64,000 bases of DNA from Mesorhabditis belari (lineage: Eukaryota > Nematoda > Chromadorea > Rhabditida > Rhabditidae). The translations under genes were made by a program, and so were the position numbers. Positions 63,096-64,000 of the stretch are shown in pieces. Where the stretch lies: NCBI GenBank assembly GCA_958450365.1, contig CAUEEP010000928.1:1948001-2012000 (forward strand), given 5' to 3'. The notes beneath the pieces are model-generated. The model saw nothing but the letters and a program-made list of their open reading frames with translations. It did not search any database and was not told where the DNA came from. Position 1 is the first letter of the stretch. Each line of letters opens with the position of its first letter.

Positions 63096-64000
63096 TATTC
63101 AATAAATTCAGTAATTGAACCGATCTAAAATTTAATTGATTTCACTTTTCAAAAGCTTTATTTTAAAAGAAAGAAGTAAAAACGAGCAAGATAAATTCAA
63201 GAATCAAAAAAAGAATTCAAAAAGAAATAGAAAAGATTGAGAATTGAGAATTGAGTCATTGAGAGGCTTTTGAGACATGGGAAAGCCGAGAGAAAGAGTT
63301 GGAGCTTATAAATCGCTATAATTATGTCGAATTGCCAAATAAGTACCCGGAATCTTCAAGTTGGATGGCACAATGATAATTTTTAATAAAAGAAATTGAA
63401 GAAAAGCAATTTTTGTTGAGTTTAGTTGAGCAAAATCGAGATGGGGCTTAAAAATCGCTTTTTTTTCATGAATTGAAATCAAAAATAAAGCGAATCGTTA
63501 AATTGGAGCACACACCAAAAATTTCTTGCGGAAGATCGAAGAAATTGTGAAATTTTAGTACACGAGATTTGGATGAGTCACACAATATCAACAACAAGAA
63601 AAGGGCGTGCTCGAACGACCCTAAAATCGATTTTTTTTTTGTTGGGGGGCGAACTGGCACGCATTTTGGGTAATTAGTTGGCTATCGGAGTTGTAAGAGA
63701 AATTCTTTGAAAGATTTTTTGAATTTTCTTTTACCCAGAAAATTTCCCAATAAATTTCGTCAAATTTAGTCAAATTTTTGTTTATTTTCAAGTATTTAAA
63801 AAAATATTTGGTTCTGAACCTCAAAAATATTGGTAAAATGATCAAAAATATTGATCTATCAAACTGAATGTCTATTTAGAAAGTTTGGGTTAACACTGAA
63901 GTTTAACACTGAATTGAAAAATGAATTAAAAGGAAGAATAAGATCTACTCAAAAATATTGGTCTAATGATCTATCAAACTGAATGTCTATTTAGAAAGTT
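63096..64000. other. Right-hand end, no gene recognised
   Basis: AT-rich sequence. TTGGATGGCACAATG (63361) and TTGGAGCACACAC (63505) are near-matches to the short dispersed motif. Near the end, two copies of GATCTATCAAACTGAATGTC with AATATTG (63850 and 63970) may start another repeat. Confidence 0.5.

Overview
This window is nuclear DNA of a nematode, probably a rhabditid, but I cannot name the species. The evidence is spliced genes with short introns and TTTCAG/TTTTAG acceptors, and best family matches to nematode FZR-1, MAX-2/PAK, the expanded CHK kinase-like family and multi-CTLD C-type lectins. Degenerate TTAGGC (GCCTAA) repeats, Tc1/mariner elements and AT-rich spacers agree. It is not bacterial: there are no operons, Shine-Dalgarno sites or CRISPR arrays.

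Four genes can be rebuilt exon by exon, all on the minus strand and each giving one open frame across all junctions. They are: a secreted three-domain C-type lectin (9944 to 3450, 12 exons, 503 aa); the APC/C activator FZR-1/Cdh1 (18975 to 12422, 16 exons, 535 aa); a CHK/EcKinase-like protein with an N-myristoylation signal (32188 to 23303, 15 exons, 445 aa); and a group I p21-activated kinase, probably MAX-2 (60072 to 40804, 18 exons, 666 aa, with one 11-kb intron). The stretch from 32.2 to 40.8 kb holds only fragments and weak gene candidates. They are a Cys-rich transposon tail, a broken coiled-coil gene, a Lys/Ser/Gln-repeat ORF, a short plus-strand two-exon candidate, an Hsp90 fragment and a tRNA-like sequence.

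Most of the rest is repetitive. By rough count about 50 tandem arrays fill about a quarter of the window, with units mostly of 9-31 bp. Nearly every large intron carries its own array with its own unit sequence. Interspersed elements include a Tc1-type element with IR/DR ends inside the lectin gene, four mariner-like MITEs, about ten fold-back elements, two LINE 3' fragments, tRNA-headed SINE-like units and a possible LTR. Several arrays are visibly amplified from pieces of these elements.

The most interesting unexplained signal is a pair of short dispersed motifs in introns and spacers. One is CTGGANNKCACA, with about 40 near-exact copies on either strand where about two are expected by chance; I saw no exact copy before 15.9 kb. 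The other is an 18-bp box, AGTTGSGTAAYTAAACCG, with about 17 copies. Nearly all the boxes lie 50-90 bp from a CTGGANNKCACA site. I know no described element with this structure.

The four genes are functionally unrelated (extracellular recognition, cell-cycle proteolysis, a kinase-like enzyme, Rac/Cdc42 signalling), and nothing suggests they work as a unit.
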